A stretch of DNA of 64,000 nt from a virus: the IMG/VR virus record IMGVR_UViG_3300009370_001221, positions 62,001-126,000 of that record. One strand, written 5' to 3'. Under the pieces are notes generated by a model. The model did not search any database and was not told the origin of the DNA. It saw nothing but the letters and a program-made list of their open reading frames with translations. Position numbers and translations under genes: made by a program. Below are positions 33,039-42,687 of the stretch, in pieces. Numbering within the stretch: the first letter of the stretch is position 1; the number at the start of each line of letters is the position of its first letter.

Positions 33039-33043
33039 ATATG

Positions 33044-33051
33044 TATTTATT
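33044..33051 (-). promoter_or_regulatory. late-type promoter abutting gp13 ATG (AATAAATA)
   Basis: Read leftward: AATAAATA-CATAT-ATG, 7 of 8 matches to the T4 late consensus. The element overlaps the stop codon of the upstream 390-residue gene. It is one of the clearest examples of the five-base arrangement. Confidence 0.6.
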
Positions 33052-34222
33052 AAAATACCTTCAGCAATATAACATCGCTATTAACTCTCCCATTCAATTT
33101 AATACCTGTAGTAGTTAAATTATCTAAAAATTTACGCAATACTACTTTACCAGCACTATTAAACTCTTTAAGTGATTCTTCAGGCTTGCGTAATGTTTTT
33201 TGTATACTCTTGACATCATCAAATCCAGTAATAGTAGTTCCTTTAATACCTAATTGACCAACACTAAATCCATTTGTAGCAACATACTTGCCAATTTTAC
33301 GAGTTTTGGTATTAAACACCCACAACTCTTGAGCACCTATAATATTTTGAGGATCAATTGATACTAATTTATACTTGTCATCATTTACTTTGTATTTTAA
33401 TTTGGCTACTTGTTTTTCTTTTGATGGTGCTTTTCTCGCTCGCACTTTACGATTTGCTTTTTGTATATTAGAATGGTGTAAGGCATCCTCTATAAGCATA
33501 TTATAAAACTCTAATATACGTTTTATCTCCGCTTTTTTATATGGGTATGCTTCTACCAACTGCTCATATTCGTCATCTTTCTCTACAGGATTGAGCAAAG
33601 TATTAAAGTCTGCAACTTCTTGTGCGTATATAGCAGGTATTAATGCCGCCGCTTTACCAGTAATCTCCTTTAATTGTAATGCATTTGACATTTTAAAATC
33701 ACTTTTTAATCCATTATCAAAAAAGTCATCAATCTCACCTTCTACATGCTCACCAAGAAATTCATTAAGATTTATTTTCATGCGTTCCTGTATAGATATT
33801 ACAGGGGCAAGATTTTTAACTTCTTCTTTTTCTTCTTCTACTACATCTGGTAACTCTTTTATTTTTTGCCTAAGAGCCAATAAAAGATTTTCCATTGGTG
33901 GGCAACCATTTAATAACATTCTTGCTACAGAGCCCACAGTTATTCCTATTTGCCAATCTTTTGCCGATCGAACTTTTCTAATAGATTCTTTATCTACTAC
34001 TTTTTGTGCTTCCATCCACTGTATTAATGGTTGTTTAGAATGCTTTGAAGTAAAATGATAATTGTAAAAATTTAAACCCTGATTAATTCTAAGGTTAATA
34101 TCTTGACGTTGTTTATCACTTATATCCATTAATTCGCCTTCTATAACAATATCATCAAATTTAGGTTCAGAAAATAACCCGTCTTTCTTCTTAGATACTC
34201 GTTTTTGTTTCTTTCTAGCCAT
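33050..34222 (-). CDS. 390-residue conserved phage protein of unknown function
   Basis: A mostly helical, basic protein beginning ARKKQKRVSKKKDGLF. The section NQGLNFYNYHFTSKHSKQPLIQWMEAQK has the look of a conserved marine phage family; VRSAKDWQIGITVGSVARMLLNGCPP and a basic stretch KANRKVRARKAPSKEKQVAKLKYK follow. The C-terminal 100 residues (YKLVSIDPQNIIGAQELWVFNTKTRKIGKYVAT) look like a beta domain. No catalytic motif. It is divergent from gp14 and directly precedes gp13, so a neck- or packaging-related role is possible. The start follows a CGAGG ribosome site. Confidence 0.75.
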   Translation of the reverse strand: MARKKQKRVSKKKDGLFSEPKFDDIVIEGELMDISDKQRQDINLRINQGLNFYNYHFTSKHSKQPLIQWMEAQKVVDKESIRKVRSAKDWQIGITVGSVARMLLNGCPPMENLLLALRQKIKELPDVVEEEKEEVKNLAPVISIQERMKINLNEFLGEHVEGEIDDFFDNGLKSDFKMSNALQLKEITGKAAALIPAIYAQEVADFNTLLNPVEKDDEYEQLVEAYPYKKAEIKRILEFYNMLIEDALHHSNIQKANRKVRARKAPSKEKQVAKLKYKVNDDKYKLVSIDPQNIIGAQELWVFNTKTRKIGKYVATNGFSVGQLGIKGTTITGFDDVKSIQKTLRKPEESLKEFNSAGKVVLRKFLDNLTTTGIKLNGRVNSDVILLKVF

Positions 34223-34244
34223 AGTATTGCCTCGTATATATAGT

Positions 34245-34252
34245 GCTAAATA
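34245..34252 (+). promoter_or_regulatory. late-type promoter of gp14 (GCTAAATA)
   Basis: GCTAAATA followed by GTATTAT on the plus strand, 24 bases before the gp14 ATG. The sequence TAAATAGTATTAT is the same as at the gp16 start, but here a short leader with AAGAG precedes the ATG. Confidence 0.45.
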
Positions 34253-34276
34253 GTATTATAACATAAGAGTTACAAA

Positions 34277-35485
34277 ATGCCAAGACTTTCACTGTGGAAA
34301 CCAACTAAAGGAAATGACTTTAAGTTCATGGATAACCGTATTCGTGAGCAATTTATCATTGGCGGCACTGGTGTTAATATACACAAATACATGGGTCCTG
34401 TCAATCAAGGCGACTTAAAAAAAGCCGACCAACCGATGCACACTAATAATTCTGTAACTAACATACAGGATTTATTGTTTTTAGAAAATCGTGATCGAAA
34501 ATATGAAAAAGATGTAACTTTCATGAAAGGAGTCTATAACGTAAACGATATAGACTTTGATTTAAGTCAATTTGGATTGTTTTTACAAAATGACACTATT
34601 TTTATTACATTTCATATGACTGATATGGTTAGTGTTCTTGGTAGAAAACTAATAAGTGGTGATGTTATTGAATTGCCACATTTAAAAGATGATTATGCAT
34701 TAGAAGATGAAAATGTTGATAAAGTATACGAAAGTTTAAAACGTTATTACGTAATACAAGACGGTAGCAGGGCGGCAGAGGGATTTAGCCAAACTTGGTA
34801 TCCACATTTATGGCGTGTAAAATGTACCCCACTAGTAGATGCACAAGAATATAGAGATATACTTGGTGACATTGAATCTGGTGATGGTGATGATACATTA
34901 AAACAAATTTTAAGTGACTATTCTAAAAACTTAGAAGTAAATGACGCTGTTATAAAACAAGCAGAAGCCATGGCTCCATTTACACAAGATATAGTAGATG
35001 GTCGTAGTGGTTATGATACAACACGCTTTTGGATAGCACCAGGTGCTGAAGATGGTTCAATAATATTAGTATCTACTGACGACACTGGAATCACAGTTGA
35101 TGCAGATGAATCTTCACCAGCCGCAGTAACTGGTGATACATATTACGGCCGACCCGAGAAAAAATTAGAACATTACTTGGCAGGTGATGGTATTCCACCA
35201 AACGGAGCACCAGTAAAAGCATTAACCAGTTTTACTATTAATCCAACTAAAGGCGAATATGTATTAAGAACAGACTATAGTCCTAACAGATTATACGTTT
35301 ATAATGGTAAAAAATGGGTACATGTTGAAGATAATGTACGAATGGATATTACAAATACAAGTACAAGATCAACATATAGAACTAAAAACTTTAATACTAA
35401 AACAAGTATTACACTGGCAGACGGTACTAAAATTGATTCTAGACAAAGTTTATCAAATGTATTAAGTGCTAGAGAGGACAAATAA
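34277..35485 (+). CDS. 14: neck protein gp14, long marine form
   Basis: A 402-residue neck protein; T4 gp14 has 256. The N-terminus PRLSLWKPTKGNDFKFMDNRIREQF is typical of the marine T4-like form. LDLLFLENRDRKYEKD-like, QFGLFLQNDTIFITFH, LGRKLISGDVIELPHL and RYYVIQDGSRAAEGFSQTWYPHLWRVKC correspond to the T4 gp14 core (FGMQVQDEVTLSI, EGDLIYFP, FEINWVEP). The extra C-terminal 150 residues include a collagen-like Gly/Pro linker and beta units. gp14 and gp15 bind gp13 to make the portal-to-tail neck. Its stop overlaps the gp15 start (TAATG). Confidence 0.88.
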   Translation: MPRLSLWKPTKGNDFKFMDNRIREQFIIGGTGVNIHKYMGPVNQGDLKKADQPMHTNNSVTNIQDLLFLENRDRKYEKDVTFMKGVYNVNDIDFDLSQFGLFLQNDTIFITFHMTDMVSVLGRKLISGDVIELPHLKDDYALEDENVDKVYESLKRYYVIQDGSRAAEGFSQTWYPHLWRVKCTPLVDAQEYRDILGDIESGDGDDTLKQILSDYSKNLEVNDAVIKQAEAMAPFTQDIVDGRSGYDTTRFWIAPGAEDGSIILVSTDDTGITVDADESSPAAVTGDTYYGRPEKKLEHYLAGDGIPPNGAPVKALTSFTINPTKGEYVLRTDYSPNRLYVYNGKKWVHVEDNVRMDITNTSTRSTYRTKNFNTKTSITLADGTKIDSRQSLSNVLSAREDK

Positions 35486-36936
35486 TGGATTTTTATTATG
35501 ACGGCCAAATGCGCCGTTACCTTGCTCAATTTATTAGACTGTTAAGTCATTTTTATGTAGAAACTGGCAAAGATTCTGCTGGTAACTCTGCATTAATTCA
35601 AGTTCCTGTAAAATATGGAGATATTTCTCGTCAAGTAGCAAGTATTATTCGCAAAAATAGTGAAAATGCTCTTAATACGGTACCCCAAATTTCTTGTTAT
35701 ATAACAAATGTAGCTTTTGATCGAGATAGAATACAATCTCCCTCTCATATAGACAAAGTTCATATTAAAGAACGATTCTATGATAAGGACACGGCCTCAT
35801 ATACAGCAGGTCCTGGTGATAGTTATACTATTGAACGTAGTATGCCAAGTCCATATAGACTAACAGTTAATGCAGATATTTGGACAAGTAATACTGAACA
35901 AAAAATGCAAATTACTGAACAAATGTTTTATATGTTTAATCCAAGTTTAGAAATCCAAACTACAGACAATTATGTTGATTGGACCAGTTTATCATATGTA
36001 GAACTAACTGAAATATCATTTAGCAACAGAACTGTTCCAGTTGGTGCTGACGATATGATAGACATAGCAACAATGACTTTTGAAATACCAATTTGGATTA
36101 ATCCTCCAGCAATTATTAAACGTCTCGGTGTTATTTCTAAAGTTGTCATGGGTATATTTGATGGCAGTGGTGATTTAGCAAGTAGTGTACTAGACGATAC
36201 AAAACTAATGGGTAGTAGGCAATATTATACTCCATTAAACTACGGTGTGCTATTATTAAATGGACAATTAAAGGCACTATCAGTTAGCGAACCAATTAGT
36301 GGGGACACTAAAGAAGACGTTACTTTTGATCACGTTCCAGTAAAATATGGAGCTAATCTACCATGGCCAAAAATTATAGCACAATATGGTGAATTAAAAG
36401 CAGGCATTAGTCAAGTAAAACTATTAACAAAATTCCAAAATAAAGACACAGGATCGGATTTTACAGAAGTTATTGGCACAGTAGCATATAATTCCACTGA
36501 CGAAACAATATTAGACTTTACAGTAGATACAGATACTATCCCAGCAAATACACAAACCGCTATCAATGCTGTTATTAATCCATTAAAAAATGGACCTGGT
36601 GATGGGTTACCAGCCGCGGCAAGTGGCCAACGTTATTTGATATTAGAAGATATTGGTTCAACTCTTAACACATCAGGCGGTCCTGCAATGTGGCCAGACG
36701 CAAGTGCTGATGACTTACAAGCAAGTAAATTTGATATTATAGAGTATGATGGTACAAATTGGTCAGTGTCATTTGATGCTAGTTCATCAGACGTGGGGAA
36801 GGGCATCCATTATGTAACTAATACAAAAACTGGTATTCAATATAAATGGACTGGAAACGAAGATACAGCCGAATGGATTAAATCCTATGAAGGTGAATAC
36901 CTAACTGGCTTGTGGTCTATTTCCCTACTTCCATAA
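35485..36936 (+). CDS. 15: tail sheath stabiliser gp15, long form
   Basis: A 483-residue homologue of T4 gp15 (272), which caps the finished tail and joins it to the neck. MDFYYDGQMRRYLAQFIRLL, ALIQVPVKYGDISRQVASI, VPQISCYITNVAFDRDR, PSPYRLTVNADIWTSNTEQKMQITEQMFYMFNPSLEIQ and MTFEIPIWINPP match T4 gp15 in order. The last 220 residues are extra and contain beta-rich repeats (GTVAYNSTDETILDFTV). Translation is probably coupled to gp14 through TAATG. Confidence 0.9.
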   Translation: MDFYYDGQMRRYLAQFIRLLSHFYVETGKDSAGNSALIQVPVKYGDISRQVASIIRKNSENALNTVPQISCYITNVAFDRDRIQSPSHIDKVHIKERFYDKDTASYTAGPGDSYTIERSMPSPYRLTVNADIWTSNTEQKMQITEQMFYMFNPSLEIQTTDNYVDWTSLSYVELTEISFSNRTVPVGADDMIDIATMTFEIPIWINPPAIIKRLGVISKVVMGIFDGSGDLASSVLDDTKLMGSRQYYTPLNYGVLLLNGQLKALSVSEPISGDTKEDVTFDHVPVKYGANLPWPKIIAQYGELKAGISQVKLLTKFQNKDTGSDFTEVIGTVAYNSTDETILDFTVDTDTIPANTQTAINAVINPLKNGPGDGLPAAASGQRYLILEDIGSTLNTSGGPAMWPDASADDLQASKFDIIEYDGTNWSVSFDASSSDVGKGIHYVTNTKTGIQYKWTGNEDTAEWIKSYEGEYLTGLWSISLLP

Positions 36937-36958
36937 TAAATTTTATATAATTATTACT

Positions 36959-37381
36959 ATGAAGCAGGTCACTGGAGCGGGTGGTATTTTCTACTGCCGC
37001 GATACAAAACGTTTTCTATTTCTATTAAGGAATGATAAAAAATATAAAAATAGATGGGGTTTTGCAGGCGGCAAAATAGAAAAAGATGAAACAACTATTA
37101 ATGGTTTAAAAAGGGAAATTTTCGAGGAAGTAGGACACTTACCCGATATAGAGAAAACAATTCCTATTGAATTATTTACATCAGAAGATGGTCACTTCTT
37201 TTATCACACATTTATTTTAATAATTGATAAGGAATTTATACCCGTTTTGAATGGAGAACATTGTGGGTTTGCTTGGGTTACTATGGCAGGGTGGCCAGGC
37301 CCATTGCATCCTGGTGTTTTTTCAACCCTTAAACTAGATTCAATTAAAGATAAGATTAAAACTATAGTAGAAACAATTTAA
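36959..37381 (+). CDS. Nudix hydrolase
   Basis: A 140-residue Nudix protein. The box GKIEKDETTINGLKREIFEEVG (38-59) fits the G-x5-E-x7-REU-x-EE-x-GU signature at every fixed position, so metal binding and hydrolysis of a nucleoside diphosphate linked to another group are expected. Substrate might be a mutagenic or capped nucleotide, NAD-type or ADP-ribose compound; it cannot be told from sequence. The WGFAGGK and YHTFILIIDKEFIP segments complete the fold. It lies 22 bases after gp15, and its 3' end overlaps the convergent gene by 4 bases. Confidence 0.92.
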   Translation: MKQVTGAGGIFYCRDTKRFLFLLRNDKKYKNRWGFAGGKIEKDETTINGLKREIFEEVGHLPDIEKTIPIELFTSEDGHFFYHTFILIIDKEFIPVLNGEHCGFAWVTMAGWPGPLHPGVFSTLKLDSIKDKIKTIVETI

Positions 37382-38127
37382 ATATCTGCTTCTATTACAA
37401 AATCCCATACTTTTAATTGGCGGAAATTCTTACACCATTTCCATTCTTCAGGCATTTCATCTTCCATACCATCAGCAGTTACTCTTATAAAATCAACATC
37501 ATTATATGTGTCAAATATTCTTTTCATATTATTAATCCAAACTACATCGCCTGGATTCACATCTGCTGGACCATATAAATCTGTACCAGCATATACATTG
37601 TTATTTGTGTTTGGATCTTCAGGTTGATTATCAAATCCATACAAATAAATTTTCTTATGGCCGTGAAAGCAAGCAAGATATGTTGCTGTTGCACCGGCGT
37701 TCATTCGTGGATCATGCGGAATGAGCGATACATATTCAGGATGTTCTAATACGCTTTTTGCTCTACCAAATACAATATTATCTTCAGCATAACCACTTTC
37801 AACTATTTCATCTGCTAATTCAGGATGTGTTACTACAAGAAAATCCGGATTCCAATCCTGATAGATTCTATTACAACCATAACACTGTCCTTTATATGCT
37901 CCAAAATGGCCGCCGCCTGCCGTTGTAAGATAACTTAACTTCATTGCAACGCCAGAATGGTCTATTCGAGATCTACCATTGCCAACTACATATGCTACTT
38001 TTTTATGGTCAGAGTTAGGAACACTGTGTGGAATCCAGAATCTATCTTGATGTTTCCGGCCATTCTTAACTACAATACCGGATACTACATATTCACCATC
38101 ATAATCAGTAACATATTTGTTTACCAT
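37378..38127 (-). CDS. Rossmann-like phage protein of unknown function (GNGxSR type)
   Basis: A 249-residue protein. VAYVVGNGRSRIDHSGV (about 45-61), GCNRIYQDWNPDFLVVTHPELADEIVESGY, a MNAGATATYLACFHGHKKIYLYGFD block and NNVYAGTDLYG follow a family widespread in phages that looks like a nucleotide-sugar or pterin-kinase-type (DUF115/MptE-like) Rossmann fold. A sugar- or nucleotide-binding role is possible, but nothing in the sequence proves activity. It has its own late promoter (38144) and AGGAG ribosome site, behind the tail-fibre terminator. Confidence 0.7.
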   Translation of the reverse strand: MVNKYVTDYDGEYVVSGIVVKNGRKHQDRFWIPHSVPNSDHKKVAYVVGNGRSRIDHSGVAMKLSYLTTAGGGHFGAYKGQCYGCNRIYQDWNPDFLVVTHPELADEIVESGYAEDNIVFGRAKSVLEHPEYVSLIPHDPRMNAGATATYLACFHGHKKIYLYGFDNQPEDPNTNNNVYAGTDLYGPADVNPGDVVWINNMKRIFDTYNDVDFIRVTADGMEDEMPEEWKWCKNFRQLKVWDFVIEADI

Positions 38128-38143
38128 TTTGTTCTCCTGTAAA

Positions 38144-38151
38144 TATTTATT
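38144..38151 (-). promoter_or_regulatory. late promoter (AATAAATA)
   Basis: AATAAATATTTA read leftward, 16 bases before the ATG of the GNGxSR protein gene, with ACAGGAGAAC as ribosome site in between. It lies just after the terminator of the fibre gene. Confidence 0.65.
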
Positions 38152-38160
38152 TTGCAGATA

Positions 38161-38188
38161 ATGGAGGGGCGAATATTCGCCCCTCCAT
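38161..38188. terminator. strong hairpin terminator after the 1488-residue fibre gene
   Basis: A perfect 28-base palindrome with arms ATGGAGGGGCGAAT and ATTCGCCCCTCCAT. It is GC-rich in an AT-rich genome and lies 32 bases after the stop of the large fibre gene. No long T-tract is present on either side. Confidence 0.75.
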
Positions 38189-38220
38189 AATTACAACTTT
38201 ATTGTCGTAAACTTTTAAAC

Positions 38221-41200
38221 TTATAGTCTACCTACAACAACTTCGATGATACCATTCGTACCGTTGAAGTCTTCTAGAGCCTTACCAATTACGGAACCCA
38301 TTCTTGGATTTGCCTCTGCCTTTGCGTAACCTTCGCCTGCGGAAACTAGCATGTCACCCTTACGGATTGTGCCTGTTACCTTAACAGGTACACGACCTGT
38401 TAGTGCTACTGCTACTTGTGTGCCCTCAAGATCTGCATTCATCAAATAACCAGGGTTTGTACTTACTACACCAGCAATTCTTGAATCCATTGTCTCTGTA
38501 GACATTGTTACTTCAGCGTCACCGCCAAATGTAACAACTGTACCTGCTTCGTATGATGCATCACTTGAATAACGTTCTGCCAAGTCAGCATATTTTGCTG
38601 AACTGGAAACGCCATAAATGTTACGCCATCCGAGGGATGAGGTACCTAGGTCGTATGTTGCATCCGCGGACGGAACAACGTGACCTGCGGCAGTTACAGT
38701 AAAACGCTCTGTACCACCAGTGTCGAAGCGGATAATATCCTCGTCACTTGACTCTTCAACTTGAATTTTTGTATCATTGTCAGCATCTTCTAATGCGTTA
38801 ACTGAAGTCGTTGTTGTAAACTCACGAATTTCAATTTTATCACCGTTAGCAGGTGCTTCTGTGAAAGTAATTGTTGTACCACTAATAGCATATGCTGTTG
38901 TTGGAAGTTGAACAACACCGTTAATGCTTACCATACAACCAGCAGTTGTTAGACTTGAATTCAAGCCTGTGAATGCTGTTGTTGTACCATCACCAGTTTT
39001 TGTTTCACTTCGTACAACTGTAAACTCGGTTGTGGACTGTTTCCAAGCTGAACCATTATAAAATTCAAATGTGTCATTTGTTGTGTTATAACGGAACATG
39101 CCTTCTGCAGCTGAACCTGGACGTTGAGCTGTTGTTCCCATTGGGAGCATTAAGGACTCTGTTGAGCCACTCATGTCAAGTACTGTACCTGCATTAGGTG
39201 TTGCTGTTAACAAACCAATTGCGTCTACACTTGCGTCTACTACGAACATATTTGCTTGGTTGTCTGACTCAATACGGAAGTCATTATCACCACCGCCTTC
39301 GTTGAAGACTGCGGCGTCATTTACACCAAATGTTGTGCCATCATATGTGATGTTTGCTTCTGCTTGGATAGCAGATGTACCATTACCTGTTAGTAGGCTG
39401 TTAGCAGTTAAGGATGTTGCACCTGTACCACCTTGGTCTACTGCTACAGTAGTACCTTGCCATGTACCTGAAGTAATTGTACCAACAGTTGCTAATGAAC
39501 TTGCAGATGTAACATTATTCAATGTATCAAGTGCTGTTTCGAAGTATGTCTCGAAATCAGTTAGTGCTACCTGAACCATAGTACCATTATCGTTAACTAC
39601 CACGCGATCGGCATCTGCCAATGTTGTGCTTGTTGCGGCTGTATCACCATCAGCGGCCGCTGTAAGTTCAGCGGCTGTAGGTGTTACACCTAATGTTACT
39701 AATTGTGCGGCTGCATTGGCGTCATCCAACAATGCTTTACCAGCAGCTGTTAGGTCATATACTGCGGCTGTTCCGGAACCAGTAAACTGGATACCTTTAT
39801 CAGCTGCGGAAGTTAGACCTGCAATTGCGGCTAGTTCTGCGTCATATGCCTGTACATGTGTACCAATTGTTAAACCTAGTGAAGCACGAGCAGTTGCACC
39901 TGTTTCTAATACGAAATTAGATCCATCACCAACAATAATACCGCCATCTGTTACTGCAAGACCTGCGACATCTGCTAGTTGTGCGTCATATGCTTGTACA
40001 TCTGAACCAATTGCTAGACCCAAGGTTGTGCGTTGGGCTGAGGCGTTGGCATCATCCAACAATGCTTTACCTGCGGATGTTAAGTCATATGTTGAAGCTG
40101 TACCTGAACCAGTAAACTGGATACCTTTGTCAGCTGCTGATGTTAAACCAGCAATGGCTGCAAATTCAGCGTCATAGGCTTGTACATTTGTACCAATTAC
40201 TAGACCTAATGTTGTACGTTGAGCGGCGGCGTTAGCGTCATCTAACAACGCTTTACCAGCGGCTGTTAGGTCATATACTGCGGCTGTTCCGGAACCAGTA
40301 AACTGAATACCTTTATCAGCGGCAGATGTTAAACCAGCAATAGCAGCTAGTTCTGCATCATATGCCTGTACATCTGAGCCAATTGCTAGGCCTAGGTTTG
40401 TACGTGCGCCAGAAGCAGTTGAACTACCTGTACCACCATGTGCTACGCCTACGTCTGTACCTTGCCATACACCTGTTGTTACTGTACCAACTGCGGCTAG
40501 GCCTGTTGCAGAAGTAATGCTGTTTTGTGCAGCTGTAGTAATTGTGCCTTCAATGTTACCAAAGATTGCGTTACCAACTGTACCAGAAATAACTTCTGAA
40601 GTAATTGTTGCATCAGGGACAAATGTAAATTTACTCTGACTGTCGTCATAACCAAACCAACCGTTTTTAGCGGCTGAACCGTTATGCCAACGGAATGCAA
40701 CACCTCTATCCTTGTCATCATCTGAACCAGGAGCAGAGTCACCACCAAGTTGCATAATTGGGTCATCCAATGTTACAACTGTGGAGTTTACAGTTGTTGT
40801 TGTACCGTTAACTGTTAAGTCACCGGAAATAACAACGTCACCTGTACCATTTGGTGTAAGTGTAATGTTACCATTTGAGTCTGTTGAACTAATAACGTTT
40901 CCGTCAATACGGATATTATCAGCATTCAACTGACCAGCTGTAAGAGCGGTAATACCACTTGTGATAGTTGCGTCTAATGCGACACTAATATCATTATTAC
41001 TTACTGTTGTTGTAATGTTAGCACCACCAGATATGTTAAGTGTATCTGTACCAACTGTTACTGTATCATCAGAACCTGAATCTGCACCAATTGTTAGTGC
41101 GGATGAACCAACTTCTGAATCGACATATGCTTTGATTGATTGTTGAGTTGCTAGTGCTGTTGCACTGTTGCTACCCATTGCATCCTCATCGAGGATTGCT

Positions 41201-42687
41201 GTTACTGTTGCGCCAGAAGCTAGTGTTAGATCCTGTGCAATTACTACTGAACCGTCGGCGGCGATAGTAAATTTATCTGTGCCATCGGAAATTTCGACAG
41301 TCATTAAGTTAGCTGTCTGTGAGCCTACACCTTTAACTGCTAATGTAATCTCGTTTGTTGTATCACCAGTGATTGTTGCACCGGCGGCTACTACCAACTG
41401 ATCGTTGGCTGTTAATGTTGTAAATGTACCAGCTGCTGGTGTTGAACCACCAATTACTGAGTTGTTTACTGTACCACCACTAATAGTTAGATCATTTGCT
41501 ACATATGCGTCTGCGACTGCTGTACCTTGCCATGTACCTGAACCAATTGTACCTACAGTTGCTAGAGATGATGCTGAAGTTACTGCATTCAAAGTATCAA
41601 GACCTGCTTCAAAATAAGTTTCGAAGTCTGTCAATGCTACTTGCTTCATTGTACCACCATCGTTAACTACCACGCGATCAGCGTCTACTAATGTTGTGCT
41701 AGTTGCAGATGTATCACCATCCATAATATTCAATTCTGCGGTTGTTGATGCGATATCATCTAAAGTATTAAGTTCAGCTGCGGTTGCTGTTAGGCCAAGT
41801 GTCACTAACTGAGCTGCGGCATTTGCATCATCAAGTAATGCTTTACCTGCTGTTGTTAGATCATATACTGCGGCTGTACCTGAACCAGTAAATTGGATAC
41901 CTTTATCAGCCGCTGATGTTAAACCAGCAATGGCTGCCAATTCAGCGTCATATGCCTGTACATGTGTACCAATTGTTAAACCTAACGATGCTCTTGCTGT
42001 CGCACCTGTTTCTAATGTGAAGTTAGAACCATCACCAACTATGAAACCGCCATCTGTTACTGCAAGACCTGCGACATCTGCTAGTTGTGCGTCATATGCT
42101 TGTACATCTGAACCAATTGCTAGGCCCAAGTTAGTTCGTGCGCCTGAAGCGGTTGAACTACCTGTACCACCAGCTGCTACAGCAACGTCTGTTGCTGACC
42201 AAACACCTGTTGTAACAGTACCCACTGCCGCTAATGATGTAGCAGAGGAAATTGTGTTTTGTGCCGCTGTAGTAATTGTTCCTTCAATATTACCAGCAAT
42301 AATGTTTGCTTGACCGGCGACTGAAACGTTGCCTGCTGTACTACCAGTTTCTGTTGTTGTGATAAAGTTAAACTTATCAGCGGATTCATCCCAAATAATA
42401 CCAACGTTGGTATCGTCTCCACGTTCTACAACAAAACCAGCGTCAACAGCTGCTGAGCCAGTTGCGCCTGAACTAAAAACTAAAAGTGGATCTTCAATAG
42501 ACATGTTTGTGGTGTCAACAGTTGTTGTTGTACCATTTACAGTTAAGTTACCAGAAACTGTGAGGTTTGATCCATATGTTAAATCATCAGCGAGCTTACT
42601 ACCTGCGATAGCAGCTGAACCGTTAATTTTGGCATTAGTAATCGCACCATCAGATATCTGGTCTGTTCCTAATCTAGTTAAAGCCAT
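38221..42687 (-). CDS. giant repeat tail-fibre-type protein
   Basis: A 1488-residue protein, the largest in the window. It starts [35 protein letters not shown] and has [24 protein letters not shown]-type units at both about 50 and 600. The middle is built from repeated blocks of about 60 residues ([58 protein letters not shown]). The C-terminal 150 residues ([45 protein letters not shown]) form a conserved end domain of marine phage fibres and whiskers. Such proteins bind host surfaces or decorate the virion. It has a GGAG-type ribosome site and a distant late promoter at 42851. Confidence 0.88.
   Translation of the reverse strand: [1488 protein letters not shown]
39700..41900. repeat. internal DNA repeats of the giant fibre gene
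   Basis: Near-identical stretches of about 100-190 bases, encoding the [15 protein letters not shown] / [12 protein letters not shown] blocks, recur around 39715-39860, 40045-40190, 40235-40370 and 41820-41960. They differ by scattered synonymous changes. Such tandem and dispersed repeats allow copy-number change by recombination. Confidence 0.8.

Noticed and set aside
39700-41960. Regular repeats that could suggest a CRISPR array
   Set aside because: The repeats are in frame within one protein-coding gene and the intervals are of uneven length and coding; no repeat-spacer pattern.
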